Shown piece by piece: positions 50,277-61,277 of a stretch of DNA of 64,000 nucleotides. The notes under the pieces are model-generated. The model ran no database searches. It saw only the letters and a list, made by a program, of their open reading frames with translations, and was not told where the DNA came from. The translations under genes and the position numbers were made by a program. The DNA comes from Bacillus haynesii (GTDB taxonomy: Bacteria; Bacillota; Bacilli; Bacillales; Bacillaceae), in contig NZ_MRBL01000004.1 in the NCBI RefSeq assembly GCF_001969855.1, positions 1 to 64,000 on the forward strand, written 5' to 3'. Numbering within the stretch: position 1 is the first letter of the stretch; every line of letters starts with the position of its first letter.

Positions 50277-51251
50277 ATGGAAGAGGCACTGACAAAGGAA
50301 AAAGCGGTCTGGATCTATCAAAAAATGCTGGAAATCCGCCATTTCGAAGATCGGGTTCATCAGCTGTTTGCTAAAGGGATACTGCCGGGTTTTGTCCATC
50401 TTTACGCCGGAGAAGAAGCGGTCGCTGCGGGCGTTTGCGCCCATCTGAATGACGAAGACACCATCACGAGCACACACCGCGGTCATGGGCACTGCATTGC
50501 AAAAGGGTGCGACTTGAAGGGGATGATGGCCGAGATATACGGAAAATCTGCAGGACTTTGCAAAGGAAAAGGCGGATCAATGCATATCGCAGACTTTGAC
50601 AAAGGGATGCTTGGCGCAAACGGAATCGTCGGCGGGGGATTTCCCTTGGCCTGCGGAGCTGCCCTCACTGCAAAGTATAAAAAGACAAAAAATGTAAGCG
50701 TTTGCTTTTTTGGTGACGGCGCCAACAATCAGGGGACGTTTCACGAAGGGATCAACCTTGCCGCCATTTGGAAGCTGCCTGTCATATTTGTCGCCGAAAA
50801 CAACGGGTATGGCGAAGCGACGCCGTTTTCCTATGCATCAAGCTGCGAGTCGATCGCAGATCGCGCGGCCGCCTATGGGATTCCGGGTATTCGTGTGGAT
50901 GGAAAAGATGCCGCCGCGGTTTTCCAGGCTGCGGGCCGGGCGATAGAGCGTGCCAAAAACGGAGAAGGACCGACGCTCATTGAGTGTATGACATACCGGA
51001 ACTACGGCCATTTTGAAGGAGATGCCCAGCGCTACAAAACAAATGATGAAAAGGCGGTGCATCAGGAAGAAAAAGATGCCATTGCCGTGTTCAAAAGCGA
51101 ACTGCTGGCAAAAGGGCTGATGAGCGAAGAAGAGCAGTCGCGGATTGAAAAAGAGGTTGAAGAAGCGGTGGAGGAAGCGGTCGCATTCAGCGAAAAAAGC
51201 GCTTATCCGGAGGAAACCGAACTGCTGGCGGATGTATATGTATCCTATTAA
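50277..51251 (+). CDS. acoA: Acetoin dehydrogenase E1 alpha subunit AcoA
   Basis: 324 residues. The thiamine diphosphate motif GDG...NN is complete (GDGANNQGTFHEGINLAAIW...ENN), and the STHRGHGHCIAKG and KGKGGSMHI loops are typical of two-subunit E1 dehydrogenases. It cleaves acetoin with AcoB, passing acetyl to AcoC. CAGGAGG precedes the ATG. First gene of acoABCL behind a sigma-54 promoter. Confidence 0.96.
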   Translation: MEEALTKEKAVWIYQKMLEIRHFEDRVHQLFAKGILPGFVHLYAGEEAVAAGVCAHLNDEDTITSTHRGHGHCIAKGCDLKGMMAEIYGKSAGLCKGKGGSMHIADFDKGMLGANGIVGGGFPLACGAALTAKYKKTKNVSVCFFGDGANNQGTFHEGINLAAIWKLPVIFVAENNGYGEATPFSYASSCESIADRAAAYGIPGIRVDGKDAAAVFQAAGRAIERAKNGEGPTLIECMTYRNYGHFEGDAQRYKTNDEKAVHQEEKDAIAVFKSELLAKGLMSEEEQSRIEKEVEEAVEEAVAFSEKSAYPEETELLADVYVSY

Positions 51252-51272
51252 TTCATGAAGGGGGAAGGAAAC

Positions 51273-52307
51273 ATGACGAGGGAAATCAGCATGTCAGCCG
51301 CATTGAATGAAGCGATCAAGCTTGCGATGAAAAAGGACGATCACGTCATTTTAATGGGGGAAGATGTCGCAGGAGGAGCGAATGTCGATCATCTGCAGGA
51401 TGATGAAGCATGGGGCGGTGTGCTCGGCGTCACGAAAGGGATTGTTCAGGAGTTTGGACGGGAGCGCGTCCTTGATACGCCGATCAGTGAAGCGGGGTAC
51501 ATCGGCGCAGCTATGGCGGCGGCTTCAACAGGTTTAAGGCCGATCGCAGAATTGATGTTTAACGATTTTATCGGAACATGTTTGGACCAGGTGCTGAACC
51601 AGGGAGCGAAATTCCGCTACATGTTTGGCGGCAAAGCGGAAGTTCCGATTACGATCCGGACGACCCACGGCGCCGGCTTTAGGGCAGCCGCCCAGCATTC
51701 GCAAAGCTTGTATGCCCTATTTACAAGCATTCCCGGACTGAAAGTGATTGTGCCTTCGACCCCGTATGATGCGAAAGGGCTATTGCTCGCTGCGATTGAG
51801 GATCAGGACCCGGTAATCTTTTTTGAGGACAAAACGCTGTACAACATGACAGGCGATGTGCCGGAAGAATATTACACGCTTCCGATCGGAAAAGCCGATA
51901 TCAAGCGGAAAGGCACTGATGTAACGATTGTTGCAGTCGGCAAACAGGTTCATACGGCGCTTCAAGCGGCGGAACAGCTTTCAATGCGGGGAATCGAAGC
52001 CGAAGTCCTTGATCCGAGGAGTCTTTCGCCGCTTGATGAAAAGGCCGTCCTTGCATCTGTAGAAAAAACAAACAGGCTTGTGATCGTCGATGAAGCCAAT
52101 CCGAGATGTAGCATCGCTGCGGATATCGCGTCATTGGCGGCAGATAAAGGATTTGATTCGCTTGACGCACCGGTTAAAAAGGTGACGGCTCCGCATACAC
52201 CGGTGCCATTTTCACCGCCTCTTGAAGATTTGTATTTGCCGACGCCGGAAAAAGTTGTGAACACCGTGCTTGAGATGCTTGGAGAAACCTCAACACAGAC
52301 GGTGTGA
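51273..52307 (+). CDS. acoB: Acetoin dehydrogenase E1 beta subunit AcoB
   Basis: 344 residues with the transketolase pyrimidine domain (LMGEDVAGGANVDHLQD, DTPISEAGYIGAAMAAAS) and C-terminal domain (VTIVAVGKQVHTALQAAEQL). The glutamate that activates thiamine diphosphate lies in the first domain. ATG 51273 follows GGGGGAAGG; upstream in-frame codons lack support. Stop to start distance from acoA is 21 bases. Confidence 0.95.
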   Translation: MTREISMSAALNEAIKLAMKKDDHVILMGEDVAGGANVDHLQDDEAWGGVLGVTKGIVQEFGRERVLDTPISEAGYIGAAMAAASTGLRPIAELMFNDFIGTCLDQVLNQGAKFRYMFGGKAEVPITIRTTHGAGFRAAAQHSQSLYALFTSIPGLKVIVPSTPYDAKGLLLAAIEDQDPVIFFEDKTLYNMTGDVPEEYYTLPIGKADIKRKGTDVTIVAVGKQVHTALQAAEQLSMRGIEAEVLDPRSLSPLDEKAVLASVEKTNRLVIVDEANPRCSIAADIASLAADKGFDSLDAPVKKVTAPHTPVPFSPPLEDLYLPTPEKVVNTVLEMLGETSTQTV

Positions 52308-52329
52308 AGATTGGAAAGGAGAGGAGAAC

Positions 52330-53457
52330 ATGGCTGTCGAGGTTGTCATGCCGAAATTGGGGATGTCGATGAAAGAAGGTACGGTTTCCGTCTGGAATAA
52401 AAAAGTCGGTGAAGCCGTTGAAAAAGGAGAAAGCATTGCCAGCATCAATTCCGAAAAAATCGAAATGGAAATCGAATCTCCGGCAAACGGAACCGTGTTG
52501 GACATCAAAGTGTCCGAAGGAGAGGGAGTGCCGCCGGGGACGGTCATCTGCCAGATCGGGAATGAAAACGAACAAACGCCGGAAAGCCAAACAAAACAGC
52601 CGGATCCCCCGAAAGAACGGATTAAAATTTCTCCGGCTGCACGCAAAATCGCGCAAAGCGCAAATTTAGACATCAAAACGCTGAAAGGCACAGGGCCCGG
52701 GGGGAGAATTACGAAAGCGGATGTGTTGCAGGCGCTTCCCGACCGGCCGAACAAGCAGGCGGAAAAGGCTGAAGATCGTCCGCAGGCAAGCCCGATGAGG
52801 AAAACGATTGCTGCAAGAATGACGGAAAGTCTGCAAAACAGCGCCCAGTTGACGATCACGATGAAGGCGGACATCACGAAATTAACAGCGCTGCAAAAGC
52901 AGCTCAATGAAACCGCTCAATCCAGATATGAGACGAAGCTGACGATCACTGATTTTGCCGCCAGGGCAGCTGTTTTTTCGCTTTTGGACCATCCGGCCAT
53001 GAACAGTGTTTATCAAGACGGAAGGCTTGCGACCTTTGAGCATGTTCATTTAGGAGTGGCGGCCGCTTTGGACGAAGGGCTGACCGTTCCCGTCATTCGC
53101 CATGCCGAGCGGCTCCCGCTGATCGAACTGGCCAAGAAAATCAAATGGTACGCCAAAAAAGCGCGGGAAGGCCGGCTTCTGCACGATGAAATAGAAGGAT
53201 CGACATTTACGATTACAAACCTCGGCGCATATGGTGTCGAGCACTTTACGCCGATCTTGAATCCGCCGGAAACCGGGATACTCGGAGTCGGCCGAATGTA
53301 TTCGGCACCCGTTTATCATGATGGAGAACTGACAAAGGGCGCCATTCTCCCGCTCAGTCTGACATTTGATCACCGTTCGCTTGATGGTGCGCCTGCTGCA
53401 GCATTCCTTTCAAGCGTGAAAAACTATTTGGAAGATCCGGCATCGATTCTTTTATAG
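52330..53457 (+). CDS. acoC: Acetoin dehydrogenase E2 (dihydrolipoyl acetyltransferase) AcoC
   Basis: 375 residues: lipoyl domain (1–75) with the lipoylated lysine K43 in INSEKIEMEIES, a linker, an E3-binding domain (ISPAARKIAQSANLDIKTLKG), and the catalytic acetyltransferase domain ending with TFDHRSLDGAPAAAF, which holds the active-site histidine. It moves the acetyl group to CoA. The ATG at 52330 follows GGAGAGGAG. Confidence 0.95.
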   Translation: MAVEVVMPKLGMSMKEGTVSVWNKKVGEAVEKGESIASINSEKIEMEIESPANGTVLDIKVSEGEGVPPGTVICQIGNENEQTPESQTKQPDPPKERIKISPAARKIAQSANLDIKTLKGTGPGGRITKADVLQALPDRPNKQAEKAEDRPQASPMRKTIAARMTESLQNSAQLTITMKADITKLTALQKQLNETAQSRYETKLTITDFAARAAVFSLLDHPAMNSVYQDGRLATFEHVHLGVAAALDEGLTVPVIRHAERLPLIELAKKIKWYAKKAREGRLLHDEIEGSTFTITNLGAYGVEHFTPILNPPETGILGVGRMYSAPVYHDGELTKGAILPLSLTFDHRSLDGAPAAAFLSSVKNYLEDPASILL

Positions 53458-53475
53458 AGAGAAGGTGGATAGACT

Positions 53476-54852
53476 GTGACACTTGCGATTATAGGAGGGG
53501 GACCTGCGGGTTACGTGGCGGCGATTACAGCCGCCAAGAATAGCAGAGAAGTCATCCTGATTGAAGATGGCCCCCTTGGAGGAACGTGTTTAAATAAAGG
53601 ATGCATACCGACAAAAGCGCTTCTTGAAAGCGCCGATATGTTCGAGAAAGTAAAATCCGCCGGCGCATTCGGCATCGGGCTGTCAGGTGAAAGCCCGACG
53701 GTTCAGTGGCAGGCCGTCCAAAACCGTAAAAGAGAGATTATTCGGCGGCTTGCCGGGGGTATTGAATATTTGATGAATAAAAACAAAATCAAGGTGCTGC
53801 AAGGAAAAGCATCGTTCTTGTCCGAACACGACATACTTGTTGAAAAGGACGGAAAACAGGAGGTCATCAATGCCGGGCATGTGATAATAGCGGCAGGGGC
53901 GGCACCTGCCGCACTGCCTTTTGCGTCTTTTGACGGGAGCTGGATCATCCACAGCGGAGATGCCATGTCATTGCCGTCCATCCCTGAAACGATTTTTATC
54001 ATTGGCGGAGGAATCATCGGCTGTGAATTTGCCAGTATATACAGCAGGCTGGGAGCGAATGTAATCATAGCCGAGCAGGCGGAACAGATTCTGCCTGAGG
54101 AAGATCCGGATATTGCCGCCTTTCTTCGCACAAGTCTCGAAGAGTCCGGCGTCCGTGTTTTCACATCTGTACAAGTGGAGCGTCTTGATCCTGCCCGGCA
54201 GCGCATCTTTCTGAAAAATGGCGATGACAGCTTTCATATTCAAGCGGATCGATGTCTTGTCGCAGTCGGCCGAAAGCCGAGGACTGCTGATCTGAAGCTT
54301 GAGCATATCGGAGTCCAATATGACAAGAAAGGGATTCATGTCAACCAGCATATGCAGACAAACATCCCGCATATTTATGCGTGCGGGGATATCACAGGCG
54401 GGGTTCAGCTGGCGCATGCCGCTTTTCACGAAGGAACCGTCGCCGCATCCCATGCTTCAGGCCGAGATTTGAAGGTCAACAGTGAAATCATTCCGCGCTG
54501 CATCTATACTTCGCCAGAGATCGCAAGCGTCGGCTTAAATGAAAAAAAGGCGAGGGAGCGCTACGGGGATGTTCGTATCGGAGAGTTTCCGTTTTCTTCA
54601 AACGGAAAAGCGCTTATTTTAAATGAGACTGCCGGCAAGGTCAAGATCATCATAGAGCCGGAGTATCAGGAAATTGTCGGGGTTTCGATCGTGGGTCCGG
54701 GAGCAACCGAACTGATCGGCCAGGCAGCCGTGATGATGCATGCTGAACTGACGGGAGACGCAATGGAGCACTTCATCGCGGCCCATCCGACTCTTTCAGA
54801 AACGATTCACGAAGCTTTGCTGCAAGCCGCAGGTCAGGCCATTCACTGCTGA
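53476..54852 (+). CDS. acoL: Acetoin dehydrogenase E3 (dihydrolipoamide dehydrogenase) AcoL
   Basis: 458 residues: FAD-binding GGGPAGYVAAI at the start, redox disulfide C38/C43 in GGTCLNKGCIPTKALL, NAD-binding FIIGGGIIGCEFASIYSRLGA in the middle, and the C-terminal catalytic HPTLSE. It reoxidises the lipoyl arm of AcoC. GTG start after AAGGTGG. Last gene of the operon, ended by the hairpin at 54862. Confidence 0.95.
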   Translation: MTLAIIGGGPAGYVAAITAAKNSREVILIEDGPLGGTCLNKGCIPTKALLESADMFEKVKSAGAFGIGLSGESPTVQWQAVQNRKREIIRRLAGGIEYLMNKNKIKVLQGKASFLSEHDILVEKDGKQEVINAGHVIIAAGAAPAALPFASFDGSWIIHSGDAMSLPSIPETIFIIGGGIIGCEFASIYSRLGANVIIAEQAEQILPEEDPDIAAFLRTSLEESGVRVFTSVQVERLDPARQRIFLKNGDDSFHIQADRCLVAVGRKPRTADLKLEHIGVQYDKKGIHVNQHMQTNIPHIYACGDITGGVQLAHAAFHEGTVAASHASGRDLKVNSEIIPRCIYTSPEIASVGLNEKKARERYGDVRIGEFPFSSNGKALILNETAGKVKIIIEPEYQEIVGVSIVGPGATELIGQAAVMMHAELTGDAMEHFIAAHPTLSETIHEALLQAAGQAIHC

Positions 54853-54861
54853 ATAAGGGAA

Positions 54862-54897
54862 AACTTCGCACAGCGAGAAAGTGCGGAGTTTTTTTTA
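54862..54897 (+). terminator. Intrinsic terminator of acoABCL
   Basis: AACTTCGCAC pairs with GTGCGGAGTT (one G-U) and is followed by eight T. Confidence 0.85.
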
Positions 54898-54903
54898 TCG
54901 ATA

Positions 54904-54918
54904 TTGAAAGCGCTTTTA
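54904..54918 (+). promoter_or_regulatory. cre site for CcpA in the acoR promoter
   Basis: TTGAAAGCGCTTTTA matches the catabolite-response element WTGAAARCGYTTWWN throughout. It overlaps or abuts two candidate TATAAT -10 boxes (54917 and 54922), so CcpA would block acoR when glucose is present, as known for B. subtilis acoR. Confidence 0.85.
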
Positions 54919-54954
54919 TAATATAATGAGGAAAAAGCATGAGGAGAGGATGGA

Positions 54955-56790
54955 ATGAATCCGACGCCCTGCTATTTAAATACGTGGAAACGCTTTGTTC
55001 AGGAAGGGCTCCTTGATCAGGCCCGCTTGAACAAAAGAGTCATGGAATCATGGTACCGCTGCAAAAATCGAAATGTCAATCCGTATTTAGATAAAGGACA
55101 GTCAATTTTAAAAAAGGATTTATTCAACGCTCAAAAAAAGAAACACTCGTTATTCCTCGATATCGCTCTGCCTTATTTACACAATATCAGCCGTGAATTA
55201 AAAGAGTCGGAAATGATGGCGCTCCTGATCGATGCCGACGGGTACGTATTAAGCTTGGCCGGATGCCGGAGGACGCTTGAAGAGGCGAAAAAAATCAATT
55301 TTGTTGAGGGCGTGCGCTGGACGGAAACAGAAATCGGCACGAACGCCATCGGAACCGCACTTGAAATCGGCGAAGCTGTCACCATTCACGGGACCGAGCA
55401 TTTTTCGGTCGCTTCTCACCATTGGAGCTGTTCTGCTGCACCGATTCGCGATGAAGACGGCACCGTTATGGGTTTGATCGATATTTCCTGTCTCACGGAT
55501 AGAAGGCATCCCTTTATGCTTGGGATGGCTGCTACTGCCGCACACGCCATCAAACGCGAGGTCAGCGTATACACGAAAAAAAACGAAGCGGAGCTCATCA
55601 GCCATTGTCTTGAAAAAATCGATTCGGATCAGCCGTTTATCGTCTGCAATGAAAAAGAAAAAATCGTAGCCGCAAGCAGACCGGTCCGGGAACGTTTTTC
55701 CGACTGGAGGAGAATGGATATCAATGATCTGTATGAGCGGGGGATTGCCGGGGTGCACAAGCAGACGATTTTCTCCGCCAAAGACGGGAGGCCCCTCGGA
55801 AAGTCGATTGCAGTGGCTGAAGTGTCCCGCAATAAAACAGCTCCATCACTCGCATCCCGTTTCATCTATCCGGGAGAAACAGGAACAAGCCGGGCGTTTC
55901 AGCAGGCGCTTCACGACATGAGGCTTGCGGCTAAGACGGATGCGAATGTATACATATGGGGGGAAACAGGCTCCGGAAAGGAACTTGCCGCAAGGGCCAT
56001 TCATCAGGCAAGCGCACGGAGAAACGGCCCTTTTATCGCCGTCAATTGCGGCGCCATTCCTGAAAGCTTGATGGAGAGCGAATTGTTCGGCTATGCCGAA
56101 GGCGCATTTACAGGAGCAAAGCGCCGCGGTTCAAAAGGGAAGTTTGAACAGGCTCACCGCGGTACGATTTTTCTCGATGAAATCGGCGAGATCCCTTATC
56201 AGATGCAAGTGGCGCTCTTAAGGATCATCGAAGAGCGGAAGGTCACTCCGATCGGCGGAACCCGTGAAGTGCCTCTTGACATCAGAATCATCACAGCAAC
56301 ACACCGTGATCTGAAAGACCTTCTCCAAAAAGGAAAGATACGTGAAGATCTGTATTACCGCCTTCATGTTTACCCCATAAAAATACCGCCGCTTAGAGAA
56401 CGCAAAGAGGACATACCTGATTTGTTCCGCCACTATCAGCAACAACACGAGTGGAAGGCCGAGTTTCCGCCGGTTTTTTTCAGGCGGCTTCAAGAATATC
56501 ATTGGCCGGGAAACGTCCGTGAGCTCTTTAATACGTTTGAAAGGCTCAGGGTTTTATTTCCTGACGGCGGGCTGATCGATCCGTCCCAATACAGTGCGGT
56601 GCTGGACGGACTCGATTGGAAAAGCGGCGCACCTTCTGAAGAAGACCGGCTTACATTCAGAGAACGTGTTCAAAAACAAACGATGATGGAAGCTTTGCAA
56701 AAAACGAAAGGTAATGTGTCCGAAGCGGCTAAGCTGGCCGGAATTCCAAGAAGCACATTTTACAAGCGGCTTCGAAAATATAACCTTTAG
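54955..56790 (+). CDS. acoR: Sigma-54-dependent transcriptional activator AcoR
   Basis: 611 residues: N-terminal sensory region with a GAF domain (about 60–200), an AAA+ domain with Walker A GETGSGKE (336–343), the sigma-54-contacting GAFTGA loop (383–388), Walker [11 protein letters not shown] and arginine-finger segments, and a C-terminal Fis-type helix-turn-helix ([24 protein letters not shown]). It activates the SigL promoter of acoABCL in response to acetoin. GAGGAGAGG precedes the ATG. Its stop overlaps the stop of the convergent yfjF. Confidence 0.95.
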   Translation: MNPTPCYLNTWKRFVQEGLLDQARLNKRVMESWYRCKNRNVNPYLDKGQSILKKDLFNAQKKKHSLFLDIALPYLHNISRELKESEMMALLIDADGYVLSLAGCRRTLEEAKKINFVEGVRWTETEIGTNAIGTALEIGEAVTIHGTEHFSVASHHWSCSAAPIRDEDGTVMGLIDISCLTDRRHPFMLGMAATAAHAIKREVSVYTKKNEAELISHCLEKIDSDQPFIVCNEKEKIVAASRPVRERFSDWRRMDINDLYERGIAGVHKQTIFSAKDGRPLGKSIAVAEVSRNKTAPSLASRFIYPGETGTSRAFQQALHDMRLAAKTDANVYIWGETGSGKELAARAIHQASARRNGPFIAVNCGAIPESLMESELFGYAEGAFTGAKRRGSKGKFEQAHRGTIFLDEIGEIPYQMQVALLRIIEERKVTPIGGTREVPLDIRIITATHRDLKDLLQKGKIREDLYYRLHVYPIKIPPLRERKEDIPDLFRHYQQQHEWKAEFPPVFFRRLQEYHWPGNVRELFNTFERLRVLFPDGGLIDPSQYSAVLDGLDWKSGAPSEEDRLTFRERVQKQTMMEALQKTKGNVSEAAKLAGIPRSTFYKRLRKYNL

Positions 56791-57113
56791 CCTCTCGGCG
56801 CCCAAAGCATGACGCTGACACCGGCTAAGCAGATCACAGCCCCGGCCCAATCATAGAGGTCGGGGGTTTTTTTGTCCACCAGCCAACCCCAAAGCACAGC
56901 CAGAATAATAAATACGCCTCCGTACGCGGCATAGACGCGCCCGAACGATGGAAACGCCTGAAAAGCCGGGATGATGCCGTAAATGATTAAAGTCAGCCCT
57001 CCGGCTAACCCGTACCACAGCGGTTTGGATTCCCTCAGCCACAGCCATACGAGATAGCCCCCGCCGATTTCAGCCAAGCCCGCCAGTAAAAATAAACCGA
57101 TTGCGATCAGCAT
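56787..57113 (-). CDS. yfjF: UPF0060/YnfA-family membrane protein YfjF
   Basis: 108 residues with four transmembrane helices. The family signature [28 protein letters not shown] and [18 protein letters not shown] is intact, matching B. subtilis YfjF. These small proteins resemble SMR efflux pumps in size; activity is not established. The ATG at 57113 is supported by a GGAG ten bases away; a TTG three or six bases earlier would also fit. The sspH gene that lies next to it in B. subtilis is not present here. Confidence 0.9.
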   Translation of the reverse strand: MLIAIGLFLLAGLAEIGGGYLVWLWLRESKPLWYGLAGGLTLIIYGIIPAFQAFPSFGRVYAAYGGVFIILAVLWGWLVDKKTPDLYDWAGAVICLAGVSVMLWAPRG

Positions 57114-57169
57114 CAACAACACACTCCAATTTAGATGAATTGCCTTTATTCTACACGACATAAAATGGC

Positions 57170-57194
57170 CGGGAAAGTTCCCGTTTTTCGGGAA
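57170..57194. promoter_or_regulatory. Candidate MalR operator (CGGGAA dyad plus third half-site)
   Basis: CGGGAA-AG-TTCCCG (57170–57183) is followed by another CGGGAA at 57189–57194. The cluster stands about 45 bases upstream of the malA -35, a suitable place for an activator of the RpiR type. Confidence 0.5.
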
Positions 57195-57237
57195 AATAAA
57201 CAGAACACGAGTATAGGAACTGTCTTCCCCGAACCTG

Positions 57238-57266
57238 TTGGAACGGCTCCTGCAGCATGATATAAG
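57238..57266 (+). promoter_or_regulatory. Sigma-A promoter of malARP
   Basis: TTGGAA, exactly 17 bases, TATAAG, 34 bases before the malA start. Confidence 0.6.
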
Positions 57267-57269
57267 TAA

Positions 57270-58649
<1,380 letters not shown>

Positions 58650-58756
58650 GGATGAAAACGCCTGGGCTCCTGAGCCATACCGGTCAGCCCAGGCATATCT
58701 CCCATTTATTCTCGTATTTTATATAATAGAGACAGAGAATAAATGGGGTGAAAATG

Positions 58757-59527
58757 ATGCAGTTGGAAGAATTAATGAACAAGCATTATAAAAAATTGAA
58801 CGAAAACGACTTTCATGTTTTGAAATACATTTTGAACCATCAAGACACTTGCTACAAGCTGGGCATCAACGAATTAGCAAAGAAGTGCAATGTATCCCGC
58901 ACATCGATTTTAAGACTTTCACAAAAACTGGACTTCAGCGGGTACAGCGAGTTCAGGGTGTTTCTGAAATGGGAGGCTGAGAAACGGGAAGAAGAGCGGG
59001 AAGATTGCCGTTCCTTTGAAAGCCTCATGAGGGATATGGAAGCAAGCATGAAGTATTTGAAAAATACGGATTTGCGAAAGATGTGTCAGCTTATTGACGA
59101 AGCGGACCGCATTTTTGTCTATGGTTCAGGTACGGCTCAGACGACGTGCGCTTATGAGCTGCAGCGAATGTTTGTTTCTCAGCACCGTTATTTGACGGTG
59201 ATCAAAGATCAAATCGATTTCGATCTCATGTTTCCTGATTTTAGCCCGGCCGATCTGATCATCATCATTTCGCTGTCAGGAGAAACCCCGTCGCTGATTC
59301 CGCAGGCACAGTCTCTGTCGGCAAAAGGCATTCCTTTTATCTCTTTGACCAATTTGAAAAATAATCTGCTCGCCCAGCTCACGCCTTACAATCTCTATGC
59401 GCCGAGCCAGACGGTGACGGTTTGTCCAAAAACAGAGCTGACTGCTTTTGCGCCCTTTTTTCTCGTTGGGGAAGCGCTGTTTCGCAGTTATGTCGACTAT
59501 GCTGAAGAAAAGAAAAATCAGGAATAA
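58757..59527 (+). CDS. malR: Transcriptional activator MalR/GlvR (RpiR family)
   Basis: About 257 residues: an N-terminal RpiR helix-turn-helix (LGINELAKKCNVSRTSILRLSQKLDFSGYSEFRVFLKWE) and a C-terminal SIS sugar-phosphate domain (DRIFVYGSGTAQTTCAYELQRMF, DLIIIISLSGETPSLIPQAQ). It matches B. subtilis MalR, which activates the mal operon. ATG 58757 has best spacing to GGGG; ATG 58754 and GTG 58748 are alternatives. The 107-base gap after malA contains an imperfect GCCTGGGC dyad that may be an RNA hairpin. Confidence 0.92.
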   Translation: MQLEELMNKHYKKLNENDFHVLKYILNHQDTCYKLGINELAKKCNVSRTSILRLSQKLDFSGYSEFRVFLKWEAEKREEEREDCRSFESLMRDMEASMKYLKNTDLRKMCQLIDEADRIFVYGSGTAQTTCAYELQRMFVSQHRYLTVIKDQIDFDLMFPDFSPADLIIIISLSGETPSLIPQAQSLSAKGIPFISLTNLKNNLLAQLTPYNLYAPSQTVTVCPKTELTAFAPFFLVGEALFRSYVDYAEEKKNQE

Positions 59528-59542
59528 CAGGGGGGATTCACA

Positions 59543-61135
59543 TTGATGCAAAAAGTACAGCGGTTCGGAAGCGCCATGTTTGTGCCGGTTTTGCTATTTG
59601 CTTTTGCCGGGATCGTCGTGGGCCTCAGCACATTATTTAAAAATGAGCAGCTGATGGGATCGCTTGCCCGTCAGGACACCTTTTGGTATCAATTCTGGTA
59701 TATCCTTGAGGAAGGCGGCTGGACCGTCTTCAGGCAAATGCCGCTGTTGTTTGCGGTCGGAATTCCGATCGCACTGGCGAAAAAAGCGCAGGCGCGGGCA
59801 TGTTTGGAAGCGCTTACTACCTATCTGACCTTCAATTATTTTGTCAGTGCCATTTTGACTGTATGGGGCGGTTTTTTCGGTGTTGATATGACTCAGGAAG
59901 CCGGAGGAACAAGTGGTCTTGCGGAAATTGCCGGCATCAAAACCCTTGATACGAACATTATCGGGGCGATTCTGATTTCATCGATTGTCGTTTATATCCA
60001 CAACCGCTACTTTGATAAGAAGCTGCCCGATTTTTTAGGGATTTTTCAAGGCTCTTCATTCGTCGTTATCATTTCATTCGCGATTATGCTTCCGGTAGCA
60101 CTTGCGACCGCGTGGATTTGGCCGATGGTGCAGGGCGGCATTGCGTCGCTGCAAAGCTTTCTTGTCGCCTCAGGAGCCTTCGGTGTCTGGGTTTACACAT
60201 TTTTAGAAAGAATTTTGATCCCTACGGGCCTGCATCATTTCATCTACACGCCGTTTGTTTTCGGCCCGGCCGTAGTTGAAGGCGGAATTGTCACCTATTG
60301 GGCGCAGCATCTCAGCGAGTTCTCAGCAAGCTCTGAGCCGTTGAAAGAGCTCTTTCCTCAAGGCGGATTCGCGCTCCACGGAAACTCTAAAATCTTCGGA
60401 ATTCTGGGGATCGCGCTCGCGATCTATGTAACAGCCAAAAAAGAAAAGAAGAAAATCGTTGCCGGTCTGCTGATTCCGATCACGCTGACAGCGGTGATTG
60501 CGGGGATCACGGAGCCGATTGAATTTACGTTTTTGTTTATTTCGCCGCTGTTGTTTTTCGTACACAGTCTCTTGGCCGCGACGATGGCGACCTTGATGTA
60601 TGCTGCAGGGGTGGTCGGAAATATGGGCGGCGGTTTAATCGAGATTTTAACACTCAACTGGATCCCTCTGTTTCATCAGCATGGCAGCACTTATGTTTTT
60701 CAAATTTTGATCGGCTTGTCTTTCACCGTCATTTACTTCTTCGTATTCAAGTTCTTGATTTTAAAATTAGATATTGCCACACCGGGGCGTGAAAAAGACC
60801 AGCAGCAGGAGACAAAATTTTATTCGAAAAAAGATTACAAGGCGAAAAAAGAATCCGAAAAAGAGGTTTCTGCGGCGCAGGAAATGGCTGAGACCGATCA
60901 GGCAGTTCTTTGCATCGAAGCGCTCGGCGGAAAAGAAAACATTGCTGAAGTGACGAATTGTGCGACAAGACTGAGAGTCAGCGTGTATGACGAGTCAAAA
61001 GTGGAGCCGGACAGTACGTTTAAGTCCTTCGGCGTTCACGGTGTCGTCAGAAACGGAAAAGCCTTGCAAATTATTATCGGTCTTTCGGTTCCGCAAGTCC
61101 GTGAAAGGGTCGAGAAGCTGCTGAATCAACCATAA
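59543..61135 (+). CDS. malP: Maltose-specific PTS EIICB component MalP/GlvC
   Basis: 530 residues: an N-terminal EIIC domain with about ten membrane helices (LARQDTFWYQFWYILEEGGW, PTGLHHFIYTPFVFGPA, TEPIEFTFLF) and a C-terminal EIIB domain with the phosphocysteine in VTNCATRLRVSV (about C473). It closely follows B. subtilis MalP. No EIIA is attached; that is supplied by another protein. TTG at 59543 (or ATG three bases on) after GGGGGG. End of the mal operon. Confidence 0.95.
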   Translation: MMQKVQRFGSAMFVPVLLFAFAGIVVGLSTLFKNEQLMGSLARQDTFWYQFWYILEEGGWTVFRQMPLLFAVGIPIALAKKAQARACLEALTTYLTFNYFVSAILTVWGGFFGVDMTQEAGGTSGLAEIAGIKTLDTNIIGAILISSIVVYIHNRYFDKKLPDFLGIFQGSSFVVIISFAIMLPVALATAWIWPMVQGGIASLQSFLVASGAFGVWVYTFLERILIPTGLHHFIYTPFVFGPAVVEGGIVTYWAQHLSEFSASSEPLKELFPQGGFALHGNSKIFGILGIALAIYVTAKKEKKKIVAGLLIPITLTAVIAGITEPIEFTFLFISPLLFFVHSLLAATMATLMYAAGVVGNMGGGLIEILTLNWIPLFHQHGSTYVFQILIGLSFTVIYFFVFKFLILKLDIATPGREKDQQQETKFYSKKDYKAKKESEKEVSAAQEMAETDQAVLCIEALGGKENIAEVTNCATRLRVSVYDESKVEPDSTFKSFGVHGVVRNGKALQIIIGLSVPQVRERVEKLLNQP

Positions 61136-61151
61136 TTACGCCGGGGCAAAT

Positions 61152-61269
61152 AGCATCTCCTGAAATGACAAATGCAAGCTGCAGAGACTTGCATGTGCGA
61201 TTGGGGGATGCTCTTTTGATGCAGAGACAAGCTAACGCTTCACAGGTTATCCGCATTAGCTCGCTGCAT
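61152..61269 (+). repeat. Two nested palindromic units sharing a TGCAGAGAC repeat
   Basis: Unit 1: AGCATCTCC (61152–61160) pairs with GGGGATGCT (61204–61212) and encloses ATGCAAG/CTTGCAT (61172–61178, 61188–61194). Unit 2: ATGCAG/CTGCAT (61219–61224, 61264–61269) encloses AGCTAA/TTAGCT (61230–61235, 61256–61261). TGCAGAGAC followed by TTGC or AAGC occurs in both. Unit 1 followed by CTTTT may end malP transcription, but the design is unlike a standard terminator. Confidence 0.5.
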
Positions 61270-61277
61270 GCCAATTA

